Source: Eleusine coracana subsp. coracana
Taxonomy: Eukaryota; Streptophyta; Magnoliopsida; Poales; Poaceae
Length of the DNA: 64,000 bases
Direction of reading: 5' to 3'
Assembly (NCBI GenBank): GCA_032690845.1
Contig: CM064430.1
Coordinates: forward strand, 51,557,882-51,621,881
Under the pieces are notes generated by a model. It searched no databases. It was not told the DNA's origin and worked only from the letters and a program-made list of their open reading frames with translations. A program made the translations under genes and the position numbers. Below, piece after piece: positions 36,301 to 46,830 of the stretch (position 1 is its first letter; each line of letters opens with the position of its first letter).

Positions 36301-37700
36301 ACGGTTTTCCTCCAATCAACAATAGAGCAACGTTTCTCTCTGTATTTTATTCAGAACAAAAGCAGATACTTCATGCCTTCACAAATCAGAATCATCAGGA
36401 GGGAACACTGGATCACTCACCAGAACTTGACCAATTCAGAGTTAAGGGATCAACCACAAGCATGGAAACTCTATAGTACCACCATGGGCAAATGAAATCA
36501 CTGAACAAAGTTTATTTTGCATTTTATTCAAGAGAGCAGGGCACTCTACAAGCCATTGCAAGTTTCAGAATCATCAGGAGAGAACGCTGGCTCACAACCA
36601 CAAGGTAAGCAGCATAAAAAAATAGTTATCAGCAGCAGGCATCGAAACTCAATAGCACTATAAGCAAATGGAGTCATGGAACTGCACGATAATGCAATCG
36701 AAGGATCCAGTACACCAGTTCAACAAAACATACAGAGTACCCAACTAAGGAAAAAAGTATGGGCACAGAATGCTTAGAACAATTCATCCAGCACCCAGAT
36801 TATATAGCAAAATGCACTAAATCTGTCATTCCATATCAGAAGAAATGTGGATACTGCGTTATGTTTCATTTTCAGAATCATCAGAACATATAACTGGTTC
36901 ACTGATAATCAGAAGGTTACTATGTAGCAAAATGCACCAATCTGATATCAGATATATAGTGAAATGCACCAAATCTGTCATTCTATATCAGAAAAATTAG
37001 AACATGTTGCTTAGAATATTCATACTGAACTGTAGCATCCATTTTATGTAATAACAAGAAGGTAAGCAACATACAAGATTAGAGGTCAGCAGCAGACACC
37101 AAAACTCAATACCAATCTGAAAAAATGAAAAAATTGAACCGATCCAGTAAACTAATACAGCATCCATTGGTTCCACTAAACACACAAAGTGCCCAATAAA
37201 ACAGAAGTTACAACACAAAATGCTTAGAACGATCATTTCACACCAAGATTTTAACATCAAAATGCAGAGAATCTGTCATTCCATATCATCAGAAGAAAAG
37301 TGGATACTGCATTATATTTTAAGTTCAGAATCATCAGAAGATATGCTGGCTTACTGTTGACCAGCAGAAAGACAGTTGGGGATCAACTACAAGCATACAA
37401 ACTCAGTAACAGTCAAACTACTATGTATGATTCCAGAGGACTCAATGGTTGAGTGAAAACTCAATAAAAGCATGAAAGTCCAGCTGACCAAATTTCAGTA
37501 AACCGCTCATCAGAAATTCAGATATCACAGAAACAGCACATATTGCTCAGAATATTCATACTGCATTGCAGCATCAAGTTCATGTAACAAGGTGCACAAA
37601 ATTTGTCTCCAGTGCCACCTAGAACCCATAGAACATAAGATGAATCCACATTACTGTAACTTTCCACTAATCACACCAAACACTATACTATCGTAAGTTT
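36301..37700. repeat. Degenerate short-repeat field downstream of the PB1 gene
   Basis: Several phrases recur here with mismatches and irregular spacing (roughly 170-450 bp). TCAGAATCATCAGRAG occurs near 36388, 36567, 36873 and 37326. AATCTGTCATTCYATATCAGA occurs near 36820, 36975 and 37270. A phrase like GGATACTGCRTTATRTTT occurs near 36850 and 37303. It looks like an old, eroded tandem amplification. It lies in the 3' flank of the minus-strand PB1 gene and does not code. Confidence 0.6.
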
Positions 37701-37919
37701 TTTTTGACCGAAACTATACTATCATAACTAGGATTCAAAGAATATTTCTCCATCGACGAAATTGCAATATCCATCAATCACCCACCTCCCTCATCTATAC
37801 ACCAACTGATCCACAAGAACCAGACCAAACGAAAAGGATTTACCACGCATGCAGCAATGCAAAATTCCTTGGCCTAGGCATCATACGCAATCATCAGAAT
37901 CAACAACTCAGCAGCTGGT

Positions 37920-39167
37920 TTAGGGACTGGACTGCGGCGAGGACTGGGCACCTTTTTCGGACGGCGGCTTCCCCTCCGCCGTGTGGACGACCGGGCGCGG
38001 TGGCGCGTACACCATCGGCTGGAGCGGCTGCAAGGGGTGCGGCACGCCGTAGACGCCGCCCATGCCTCCTGGAGCCGGGTAGATATGCACGGGCTGCTCG
38101 CTTCCTCCGCCACCGACCATGGTGTACACCGGCCGAGGGATGTAGCCGCCGCTCTGCACAGACGGGTAGTGGACGGGCTGCACGGGGAAGTAGTACACGG
38201 GCTGCCCCATGTATGGTGGCGGCGGGGCCGGCCACGGCGATCCCACCGAGGGGGCGTGGGAAGGCTCGCCCTCGCCCGCCGCGGGAGCCGGCGCGTCGTC
38301 GTCGCTGCTCGGCGTCTCGGGGTCGGACTTGTTGCGGGCCGCGTTCGTGCTGGGGCTGGGCTCGTCGGAGGCGATGTCGAGGCCGAAGAGGCAGTCGGGC
38401 AGGTCGGACATCATCGAAGAGGAGTCACGCTCGCCGGAGGACGGCGTGGGGGCGTTGAGCGCGTCGAGGAACCACTGGTCGCAGGCGGCCTCCCCGCCCG
38501 CGCCGGAGAAGATGGAGCCGAAGGCGCCCGCCGCGTGGGGCTGCGGCGCGAAGATGAAGGCGCGGAGGCGGTCCGGCTTGGCGACGTTGGCGTTGAGGTA
38601 CTCGAGGCGGTCGAGCTCGTCCATGAGGTGGTCGACGTCGTCGTCGGAGGAGATGGAGATGAGCGAGTCGATGTCGTCCTGCGGCAGCTTGTACTTGAGC
38701 GTGGGGTGCGGCGCGCCCGGGGCGAAGAGGTTCGGCGCGATCCTGGCGAACGCGGCGACGAGGGTGGCGTAGGAGGCCGTGGCGCGCGGGAGGGAGACGA
38801 TGCGGGTGTCCCCGCCGACGTAGCGCAGCCTGCGGTCACCCGGGCGCGGAAGGATGCAGCCGCCGAAGCTGGTCATGAGGCGCACCTGCGGGCCCGCATT
38901 CGCCTGCACCGGCACGGGCGGAGCAGGCGCGACCTGGACGGGGGCCGGGGCCGGTGGTAGAGGCGGCAGGAGGTGGTGGCCGTTGCCACCGTTGTTTCCG
39001 CTGGTGTTGGACCGCGGGGTGGAGGCGGATGCGGAGGAGTCCCCGTGGTGCGACGACGCCATCGTCGGAGGTCGCGGGTGCTGGCCGTTCCCGCCGTTGC
39101 CTCCGCTGGCGTTGGAGCGCGGGGTGGATGAGGACGAGGACGCGTCCGCGTGGTGCGACGACGACAT
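37920..39167 (-). CDS. PB1 domain-containing protein, single exon, 415 aa
   Basis: PB1 domains assemble by front-to-back pairing and occur in plant kinases, NLPs and a large family of stand-alone PB1 proteins whose roles are mostly unknown. The PB1 domain spans about residues 95-207. It begins VRLMTSFGGCILPRPGDRRL with the basic cluster, contains YVGGDTRIVSLPR, and has the acidic OPCA-type segment DIDSLISISSDDDVDHLMDE, so it appears to be a both-face (type I/II) PB1. Before it is a low-complexity Ser/Asn/Gly/Pro segment containing a 35-residue tandem duplication. After it come an acidic Ser-rich linker and a Pro/Tyr/Gly-rich tail (QPVYYFPVQPVHYP). No transmembrane segment or kinase domain is present. 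The frame is open from the first ATG, but Met36 is an equally plausible start. Coding GC is very high, as in many intronless grass genes. Confidence 0.92.
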   Translation of the reverse strand: MSSSHHADASSSSSTPRSNASGGNGGNGQHPRPPTMASSHHGDSSASASTPRSNTSGNNGGNGHHLLPPLPPAPAPVQVAPAPPVPVQANAGPQVRLMTSFGGCILPRPGDRRLRYVGGDTRIVSLPRATASYATLVAAFARIAPNLFAPGAPHPTLKYKLPQDDIDSLISISSDDDVDHLMDELDRLEYLNANVAKPDRLRAFIFAPQPHAAGAFGSIFSGAGGEAACDQWFLDALNAPTPSSGERDSSSMMSDLPDCLFGLDIASDEPSPSTNAARNKSDPETPSSDDDAPAPAAGEGEPSHAPSVGSPWPAPPPPYMGQPVYYFPVQPVHYPSVQSGGYIPRPVYTMVGGGGSEQPVHIYPAPGGMGGVYGVPHPLQPLQPMVYAPPRPVVHTAEGKPPSEKGAQSSPQSSP

Positions 39168-39178
39168 CGTCGGCGGCC
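38952..39178 (-). repeat. 105-bp tandem duplication at the 5' end of the PB1 gene
   Basis: Residues 3-34 (SSHHADASSSSSTPRSN...) and 38-69 (SSHHGDSSASASTPRSN...) are near-copies with a 35-codon period. At DNA level the match reaches upstream of both ATGs: the first ATG is preceded by CCGCGGCCGCCGACG and Met36 by CCGCGACCTCCGACG. The duplicated segment thus included the start codon and a little 5' leader. Confidence 0.88.
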
Positions 39179-40621
39179 GCGGGAGGAGGTGGGAGGCGGG
39201 GATGGGAGGCGGAGGAGGTGTGCTAATGGCGTGGGGGCATCGGGATTTGGGAATCGCAAAGTGCGAGGGGAGGAGCAGAGGCGCAGGCCTTTTGTTGTGG
39301 GGGTCCGCGGAGGTTGGGGAGACGGGACGGCTTTCTATTCTGGTGCGAGGCTAGCTGTTGGATCCGGTAGCGCGTTTGCCAAATCCAATCCAATCTCTCG
39401 GTTCAATTTCTGAACTTCGAATTTTGGGGATTCGATTTTTTTTTTATTTGGAGCTGCTGATTGGTTAGTAACTAATGATTTTCCACTGTCTTCGGAGTTC
39501 GGAAGGGAACCATGCCAAATAATTGCGGTGTACTTCGTAGTTTTTGGTTCGAATGATGCGGATGGACCCGGGACCCGGCAAGCATCAAATCATTGATCCC
39601 TACAAGAGACAAGGACATTCCATTTCCATCCTTGTATCCTACAGTTCCCATGGGTGATGGGAAACGACAAGGGTCCTACTGTTTCGTCAACACGACGGAG
39701 GCAACGCAATGGTCGGCGTGAAATTTGTCTCTTGTTTTTTCATACAAATTCACTTTCTTATTACTTTTCGCCAGATTGGTTTTGCGCGATGGGTTGATGA
39801 GCACCAAGGACAGGGCGAGCCGCCGAGCCGGCCTTTAGAAAGTGACCCGTACGCTTTTGTACAGCACCTGACCCATCCACCATGCCTAACGAACGAAAAG
39901 ACTGCGTCTGCAGCACCTGCACTGCACGGACACGGCTAGCAGCACGAGCACGGAACGCAGCAAAATTGTGCAGTGCACGCCACCGTCCGTTTTGGGACAT
40001 TTTCTGTACCCTTTGTATGAACGTTTGTTTTTTCCTCACCTTTTTTTTTTTTTGGCTACGGTTTGGAAATCACCGGTGTGACGAGTTCCTCACGCTTAGA
40101 AGATGATAGCGACGCACCTAACGGTCGACGTGATCTAGCCACGACGCAACGGATGAACACAAGCGCTGGACAGCTAGCACACGTTCTCTTGTTTCGCTTC
40201 ATGGAACGGAGCACGCAAAGTGTCACGTTGTTTGGCGGCTATCCTACTCCTCAGCTTACTAGTATTGTTTTCTTGTTACTAGTACATTACTATTGTGTTC
40301 CATAAATGAACGTAACAGTATTGAATTTGTTTTCATCTTTGTACCATTCGCGCAAACTTAGAAAACCCACTGCTCATCGCCAGTTCGGCAGCTCAGAGTC
40401 AGAGCCTCAGAGGAAGTATGCAAAAACAAATATAAAAACATGACCAAAGTGGAATTATCATGGACAGGATCAATATAGAACAGATTTGTGGGATTACCTA
40501 TTGAGCTCAGAAAAGCATCACAATCATCACAAAGTTAGTTTGATAGAAGCGACATCAAACTAGGGGCCAACTGGAAGAGCATAAAGGATGCTTTTCGCAT
40601 GTACAGTTGAACCGTAGGAGT
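39179..40621. other. 5' flank of the PB1 gene and intergenic sequence
   Basis: The first few hundred bases upstream of the PB1 start are GC-rich and probably hold its promoter and leader, but no TATA box could be assigned with confidence. T runs occur at 39438 and 40040. The remaining frames are short and unrecognisable. Confidence 0.5.
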
Positions 40622-40626
40622 GTTTG

Positions 40627-40813
40627 TGTTAGAGTGCGGCCCGACTCGTCCTGCACACGAGCCTCTGCTGCTAGTCCAGGTCGATTCAATTAGAGTCCAA
40701 CTAAGATCCTGGACCATCTTAACCCAAAAGACTAGCCTGATAAGTGAGGTTTCCTCTACCTTATATATTGGGCTCCCCCATCATCAATATCCGATATGAG
40801 ACTAAACCCAACA
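40627..40813 (-). repeat. TRIM LTR A
   Basis: 187-bp LTR with TG..CA ends; the 3'-most LTR in the element's own orientation. It is the most diverged of the three by eye (for example cgactcgtcctgcac against cggctcgtcccgcac-like in the others). Confidence 0.85.
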
Positions 40814-40981
40814 ATCTCTCCCATCACATATGGGGTGGCTCTATCTCTCCTTCACACCCGGGTGGACACCTCTCCGACAGCCCGATAAACTGTGTGGCCC
40901 GAGAAATCTAATCCGACGATCCGATATCCGTGTGAGACCCATGAGATATTCCAGGGTTTCGACCATGGATCTGATACCACT

Positions 40982-41168
40982 TGTTAGAGTACGGCCCGGC
41001 TCATCCCGCACACGAGTCACTGCCGCCAGCTAAGGTCGATCCAACTAGAGCCCCAACCAAGATCCTGTACCACCTCAACCCAAAAGACTAGCCTGATAAG
41101 TAAGGTTCCCTTCACCTTATATGTTGGGCTCCCCATCATCAATATCCGATGTGGGACTAAACCCAACA
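40982..41168 (-). repeat. TRIM LTR B (middle)
   Basis: 187-bp LTR shared between the two internal domains. Confidence 0.85.
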
Positions 41169-41336
41169 ATCTCCCCCATCACACATCGGGTGACCTTATC
41201 TCTCCTTCACACCCAGGTGGACATCCCTCCGACAGCCCGATAAACTGTGTGGTTCGGGAGACCTAATCCGACGATCCGATATCCGTGTGAGACCTATGAG
41301 ATATTCCAGGGTTCCGACCATGGCTCCGATACCACT

Positions 41337-41524
41337 TGTTAGAGTGCGGCCCGGCTTGTCCCGCACACGAGCTCCTGCCGCCAGCCCAGATCGATCCAAC
41401 TAGAGTCCCAATCAAGATCCTGGACCACCTCAACTCAAAAGATTAGCCTGATAAGTGAGGTTTCCTCCACCTTATATGTTGGGCTTTCCCATCATCAATA
41501 TCCGATGTGGGACTAAACCCAACA
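41337..41524 (-). repeat. TRIM LTR C
   Basis: 188-bp LTR; the 5' LTR in the element's own orientation, followed on the minus strand by the first primer-binding site. Confidence 0.85.
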
Positions 41525-41636
41525 GTTTGTGCACGGCAATTCGCTCCTGGATCTTCCACTGACGAAAGATTTGGTCGCTGGATAATGTTTTCTAAGAACT
41601 TATAGATTAGTTGAGCTCTTAGATTATATATATTTT

Positions 41637-41803
41637 CTAGGTTTCAATCAGCTGAAAGTTTTTAATCAATGGCTTGTTAATTTATATTTTAAATTTTCTT
41701 TTATAAAATTATCTATATAATAGTTATAAACCATTGAATATAGATTTAATGGTTTAAGGAGGTGACTGAAAGTTATCTAAACTCTCAGTCAGCTAAAAAT
41801 TAG
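41637..41803. mobile_element. Palindromic MITE family P, copy 2 (inverted relative to copy 1)
   Basis: 167 bp, from CTAGGTTTCAATCAGCTGAAAG to CTCAGTCAGCTAAAAATTAG. It aligns with the reverse complement of 28562-28726, including the stretch around ataatagttataaaccattgaat. Confidence 0.7.
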
Positions 41804-42477
41804 CAAGTTACTAAATTATATCCGTTCTTATAGATAATTACTACGAACACAATGTACAACATACTTATAAGATCATATACTATACTAACAAGTAACATGG
41901 CATGCTCATTTAGGACCCCTTTGACATGACTTCTTAAAATCAGATTCTTCACAAAATAGATTTTTCATCAAAACAGATTTTTTTTATAAAATGGATTTTT
42001 TATCAAAACAGATTCTTAAGATATTTGACAAAACGGATTCTTATTATTTTGGAATAATTTTGAAAATAGAGTGAAAAGGGACAATATCCATAATACCCAT
42101 GCTACTAGACACTAATTTACACACGCCATACACGTTCATATAACCAGGTAATATAAGAAAAAAAATACACACATACACCACCATTCACGTCACTAGAAAT
42201 AGCTGAAAAAAAATACACACATTCACTCACAACGCCCATAAAACACAGACCGGACAGTTGAAGCAATGAGACGAGCGCTAGTTGGATTTGAGCATGGAAG
42301 ATGAGGGCAGTGGCTATTTTGCTGTAATTTCTACCAAGTTTAGGGGGCAAATACGTAGTATCTATCTGGTAATGGACGGAGGAGCAGTACGGAGCTGCCT
42401 TTCTGCTGCTTTCAGCTCCTAGTGCAAACGGGAGAAGCGCTTCTCTTGCCAAGGAGCAGAATCCATTTTCTAACTAA

Positions 42478-42802
42478 GGGCTCCTTTGGTATAGATTTTA
42501 AAACAGCTTCTACTTCTGCTTCTTCAAGAATCACTACCAAATGGTTTGATAGAAGCGTTTTTGATGTCCTAGATGTGAGAAGTGATTCTCTCAAAATAAC
42601 TAGAAACAAAAAGCTATAAAATGATGTTTTTTTCAGCTTTTCTCCCACCCCTCCACCTTAAGAATGAGTAGAAGTTATTTTGCCAAATACCTCAAGAAGT
42701 TGTTTTAGTACAGAAGCTGTTTTTTTTACATAAAAGCTATTTTGACAAAAGCTGAAATAAAAGCAGAATCTATTTTTCTAAAAATCTATATCAAAGGGGC
42801 CC
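42478..42802. mobile_element. Tourist-like MITE family T, copy A
   Basis: A 325-bp element with ends GGGCTCCTTTGGTATAGATTTT and, inverted at the right, GGGCCCCTTTGATATAGATTTT. It is flanked by TAA on both sides (42475-42477 and 42803-42805). The 3-bp TAA duplication and G-rich ends fit the PIF/Harbinger-Tourist class. Confidence 0.82.
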
Positions 42803-43749
42803 TAAGGCTCCGTTTGGTAGGGTTCCAGCTGTGCCGGTTTCGGCTGTGGCTGTGGCTTCTTTGAAAACCCAGTTATGCTAGCTATGGCTGTGGCTGTGTC
42901 TAAAATCGTTTGGCAAATAATTTTTTTTATAGCTTCTCAAATAGTTTCTTCTGCAGCTTCTGTGGCAATTTTATAAAAGAAAAAAAATGCAAAAATCCGT
43001 ATTATCGCTAGACATATGAATGCACTGTATATGATCCATAGTTACACCGGTTTACTTGTTTAGTAAAATAGCATGTCAATTAGTCAACTTTGAGAAATTT
43101 TATTTAAATCTCTAAAATATATCTTTGAGTGTTTATAATCAAAATGGATGTATTAATATCTCGTATTTAACCTCTCTAATATTCATAAATTTTTGAGATT
43201 TCTAATATCATCTTTTGGATTTTTGAAAAAAAAGATGAATTATTTTTTAAAGGAGCTCCATGCCTGCTCCTATCACGTTGTGCAAAGAATGCACACGTTG
43301 ATTAGGAGAGAGAAGAAGTGGACAGGAAAGGCTGCGAAATTTTTGGGTGGGACCACGGGAAAGAAGCAGGCGAAGCTACCGATTGAGGGCTTCAGCCTTT
43401 GCTATGTTTTTGCTCAGTGCTTCTTCCGCGATTTACGGACAGTCGGCTGCAGAAGCACTTCATTTGGCGATTTTTTTTGCTGAGGGGCTGTTTGGCAGCA
43501 CTTCTAAAATAGCTTCTCAAATAGATTCTGCTCCTACTTTGAGAAGTTAGCCAAAGAATTTTAAAAAAATAGATTCTGCTTCTCCTTTCTAGAATCACTT
43601 CTCAAATTTGTACTAGAATCTAAAAGCATCTAAAACATAGTTTCTTATGGCTTCTCTATTCATTTTATATGAAATGTATAAAAGAGAATTTGTTTTGCCA
43701 AATAAATTTTTCTAGAGAATTCGTTTTTATGGAGAATTTATTTTATAAA

Positions 43750-44398
43750 GGGCCTCTTTGGTATAGATTTTAAAACAACTTCTACTTCTGTTTCTCTAAG
43801 AATCACTACCAAACAATTTGATAGAAGCACTTTTGATGTTCTAGATGTAAGAAGTAATTCTCTCAAAATAACTAGAAGCAAAAAGCTATAAAATGATGTT
43901 TTTTTTTAGCTTTTCTCCCACCCCTCCACCTCAAAAATGAGTAGAAGCTGTTTTGCCAAATACCTCAAGAAACTGTTTTAGTAGAGAAGCTGTTTTTTAC
44001 ACAAAAAATATTTTGGGCCCTTTTGGTATAGATTTTAAAACAGCTTCTACTTCTGCTTCTCCAAGAATCACTACCAAACGGTTTGGTAGAAGCGCTTTTA
44101 ATGTTCTAGATGTGAGAAGTGATTCTCTCAAAATAACTAGAAGCAAAAAGCTATAAAATGATGCTTTTTCAGCTTTTCTCTCATCCCTCCACCTCAAAAA
44201 TGAGTAGAAGCCGTTTTACCAAACATCTCAAGAAGTTGTTTTAGTAGAAAAGCTGTTTCTTACACAAAAGCTATTTTGACAAAAGTTAAAGTGAAAGCAT
44301 AATCTGTTTTCCTAAAAATTTATATCAAAGGGGCCCTTTGACAAAAGTTGAAGTGAAAGCAGAATCTGTTTTCCTAAAAATCTATACCAAAGGGGCTC
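43750..44398. mobile_element. Tourist-like MITE family T, copy B (interrupted by copy C)
   Basis: It starts GGGCCTCTTTGGTATAGATTTT and ends with the inverse of GAGCCCCTTTGGTATAGATTTT. Removing copy C and its 3-bp duplication leaves about 324 bp, matching the 325 bp of copy A. Its own flanking duplication is not clear. Confidence 0.75.
44015..44336. mobile_element. Tourist-like MITE family T, copy C, inserted in copy B
   Basis: A 322-bp element with GGGCCCTTTTGGTATAGATTTT at the left and the inverse of GGGCCCCTTTGATATAAATTTT at the right. It is flanked by TTT on both sides (44012-44014 and 44337-44339). The surrounding sequence rejoins to the uninterrupted ctattttgacaaaag found in copy A, which fixes the borders. 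Confidence 0.82.
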
Positions 44399-44590
44399 GA
44401 AGAATATGTTTTTTGAAGAATCCATTTTATGGAGAATCACTATCAAACAAACCCTGAAGCTACATATGAAGCTGGAGCTGAAGCGCGACCAAACAGGCCC
44501 TAACCCTTTGGCTAACTTCTCTAATGCAGAAGCAGAATCTATTATAGAATCTGTTTGAAGAGTTCTGCCAAACAGGACTTTAGTCACTTA

Positions 44591-45535
44591 ATTGGCATGA
44601 ATAATATAAAACGTGACTCTTCGCAGAAAAAAAAAGAACAATAAAATGCGAAGGTGTTGCTAGAAATTGTTTAGAGCTTTCTACGAGCAGTGGTGATCAA
44701 CTTTTTTTTTATATAATTCTCAGTGGTGATCAACTTGAAAGCCGCCCGCAACTCTGCTAACGAGGTTAGAGCAGCGTAGCCGCAACAATAAACAAATGAA
44801 AAGAAATGGAGGAAAAATCCTTCTGCCGGTATTGGTACGCTCCGATGCTCCAAAATTGTTTACCGCTGACCTGGGCGGAATGTCCCGTGCGTCTCGTGGT
44901 GGACCCGCTGACTTGGCGCCAGCTGTTTGTGCGTGCCAGTGCCACGTGATGTAGGTGGGTCCCATTTGAGCCGTGGTTCGCACCACCCCGCCCACACCTT
45001 TATGCTGAAGCCAATAATGAGGAAGAGAGAGACACCGGGCTGGACTTGTACAGGGGACGCCTCTATGGGTTCGGCATCAACGCGGCCTCCGCTGACTCAA
45101 TGACGATTGACGGCACAGGCACTGCACACGTTATATCAGCAGCGTACCTATGGCGTGATCAATCTCGTCCGGTTGCAGTTTTTTTTTTAGACAAATCCGG
45201 TTGCATTTTATACATCGGCACAGGCAAACCCAAAGGTCCAAACGACTTCATGACGCGAACGCTGTCAATCTATCTCTTCCTGTGGTAGCTACATCCTATC
45301 CAACTACCGTAGACACGAAGAGAAGCCAAGCAAACAAAGTGCAGTCCGTCTCCGTTTTTTCTGGAGATGTAGAGGCTGAGACCTCGACCTCGTTCCGTCA
45401 TCTAAAAAAAAAGAAAAGAAGAAGAAGAGCGTCCCCAACGAAGCCAGTTCATCGCTCTAGCATGTCCACGTCCTTTTTAGAATCCAGGGAAAATAGATGA
45501 GTCAGGAAATAAATCAGAAAAAAGTACCAAGTGCA
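44591..45535. other. Intergenic stretch between the MITE nest and the ENT remnants
   Basis: No gene supported. The frames at 44720-44995 (minus) and 45046-45500 (plus) have no recognisable domain and contain T or A homopolymers at 44702, 45180 and 45406. Confidence 0.5.
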
Positions 45536-46301
45536 TAATCCATGTTCTGCAGCAGCAGCTGTTTGGTGCTTATGCGCCCATATCCTTTTTGGAGTGTTGG
45601 ATCCTCCTCGTTCCGTCATCGAAGACAACTATTGAACAAAGAAGCACAATATCAAAAGAATAACACTGCATGAAGTAGGAGTAGTTTAAAATATTTTTAG
45701 TTGGACAATACAAGTCACCAGTATGTGTGAATAAAAAATAGACTTTTTTTTTTTTTGAACGAACATGGTAAACAGGGAATAGCCACCACCTTAGCTGTGG
45801 TGGAAAAGAAAAGCAAACAGATGCTAATATACTTTATGCTTATTGTTTGTGTTGGGCTATTTTAAGATGAGACTATGAGAGGATGTGTAGAATTTCCTCT
45901 TAATGTACATATATTGGTCGTAGCCTTGGAGGGCTATGTTGACAGAGATAAATTAAAGACAAAATTGTTGACTCGTTTGAGTTGACAGGAATGAGGCATA
46001 CTAGCTCCTTGCGAGAGTCATTTTGTGAGTTCTCAAAAGCTGCTTCCGTAATTAACTACAAAGCTGACGTTATTGCTCCTCATGCAGAAGAAGGACTGCA
46101 TTTATCATAAAACAACAATAGTTACTGAATACAGTCACCTAAATGATTTCTGAGCACATCAGGTATAAGTCACCAACCATAGCACTTTAACATGGGTGTC
46201 CGCTATTCCAAATGCTGCACATATCACACATATACCAATAAAGGCTCTAATTCCACTTCGCCCTTTAGTGGCCACATCCAGCTAATACAAAAACATATTT
46301 C

Positions 46302-46463
46302 CTAACTTTCAATCAGCTGAAATCTTTCAGTTAATGGTTTGTTAGTTTATATTTTAATTTTTTTAGGATTATTTGTATAATAATTATAAACAATTGGATC
46401 TAGATCTAATGGTTCAAGAAGATGACTAAAAATTTCCCTAACTTTCAGGCAGCTGAAAATTAG
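46302..46463. mobile_element. Palindromic MITE family P, copy 3
   Basis: 162 bp, from CTAACTTTCAATCAGCTGAAAT to CTTTCAGGCAGCTGAAAATTAG, same orientation as copy 2. It shares the central taattataaacaattggatctagatctaatgg with copy 1 read in reverse. It lies directly next to the exon 4 remnant of the left ENT pseudogene. Confidence 0.7.
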
Positions 46464-46629
46464 CAATTCCCATAAAAAAACATCTAGGCAATGCCAACTG
46501 AATGTAATTGTAAAACTAAATAGATTGAGCATCAATGTCAATCTATGAGAGCCTTTACAGATCCGACTGACAAAGCAAAAGCAATCTAGAACCATTGGTC
46601 TCTATGTTCTGAAATGGCTTCTTTGCCAT

Positions 46630-46830
46630 TTAATTAAGGTGCTTGATTCGTCGCTCTTTTTCTGTCTTCAGGGATTCAAGCTCATCGATCTTAGCTTGGC
46701 TTGTTGCTACCTTAATGGCATGAGATGAGACTTGAATGATGTCACTTGCAATCTGAACAATGTTGGCTGCCCAATGCGATTCCAGATAATGATATCCTCT
46801 CTTCTCCTCAGTCCTCTGTTCTTCAGCCAT
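46630..46830 (-). CDS. Hypothetical 66-aa ORF, unrecognised
   Basis: A charged frame whose C-terminal half (VATSQAKIDELESLKTEKERR) looks helical or coiled-coil. It starts MAEEQRTEEKRGYHYLES. I do not recognise a family. It lies inside the foreign segment that interrupts the left ENT pseudogene and could be the last exon of a captured or decayed gene whose upstream exon may include RDYFDQFWPRFKHKNARG (about 46885-46960, minus strand). No transcript evidence is available from sequence. Confidence 0.3.
   Translation of the reverse strand: MAEEQRTEEKRGYHYLESHWAANIVQIASDIIQVSSHAIKVATSQAKIDELESLKTEKERRIKHLN

Larger units (their letters stand above)
40627..41524 (-). mobile_element. TRIM retrotransposon in tandem form (LTR-internal-LTR-internal-LTR)
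   Basis: Three direct repeats of about 187 bp (40627-40813, 40982-41168, 41337-41524) each start TGTTAGAG and end CCCAACA, so as LTRs on the minus strand they run TGTTGGG...TCTAACA. They are separated by two 168-bp internal domains. On the minus strand each internal domain opens, two bases after the LTR, with TGGTATCAGATCC or TGGTATCGGAGCC, a primer-binding site complementary to initiator methionine tRNA. Each ends in a purine-rich tract (GATGGGAGAGAT type) before the next LTR. The whole is flanked by a perfect 5-bp duplication GTTTG (40622-40626 and 41525-41529). No protein is encoded. Size and structure fit terminal-repeat retrotransposons in miniature. Confidence 0.9.
43484..44579. mobile_element. 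Host MITE D (GGGGCTGTTTGGCAGC ends) containing copies B and C
   Basis: The left end GGGGCTGTTTGGCAGCACTTCT pairs with the right end, read inverted, AAGTCCTGTTTGGCAGAACTCTT. The interior is interrupted by the family T element B. The exact right border and target duplication are uncertain. Confidence 0.5.
41925..44590. repeat. Nest of PIF/Tourist-type MITEs
   Basis: About 2.7 kb of short inverted-repeat elements whose ends resemble GGGCCCCTTTGGTATAGATTTT and GGGGCTGTTTGGCAGCACTTCT. Individually resolved members are listed separately. The left part (41925-42470) and 42806-43480 contain related but unresolved end sequences (for example aggacccctttgacatgac and ggctccgtttggtagggttcc). No genes occur here; the frames are formed by the repeats themselves. 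Confidence 0.7.

Noticed and set aside
37983..38960. 325-codon plus-strand frame opposite the PB1 gene
   Set aside because: Antisense shadow of a GC3-rich single-exon gene; Arg/Gly/Val-rich without a domain.
39547..39565. ggttcgaat as a tRNA B-box
   Set aside because: No A-box or cloverleaf can be formed around it.
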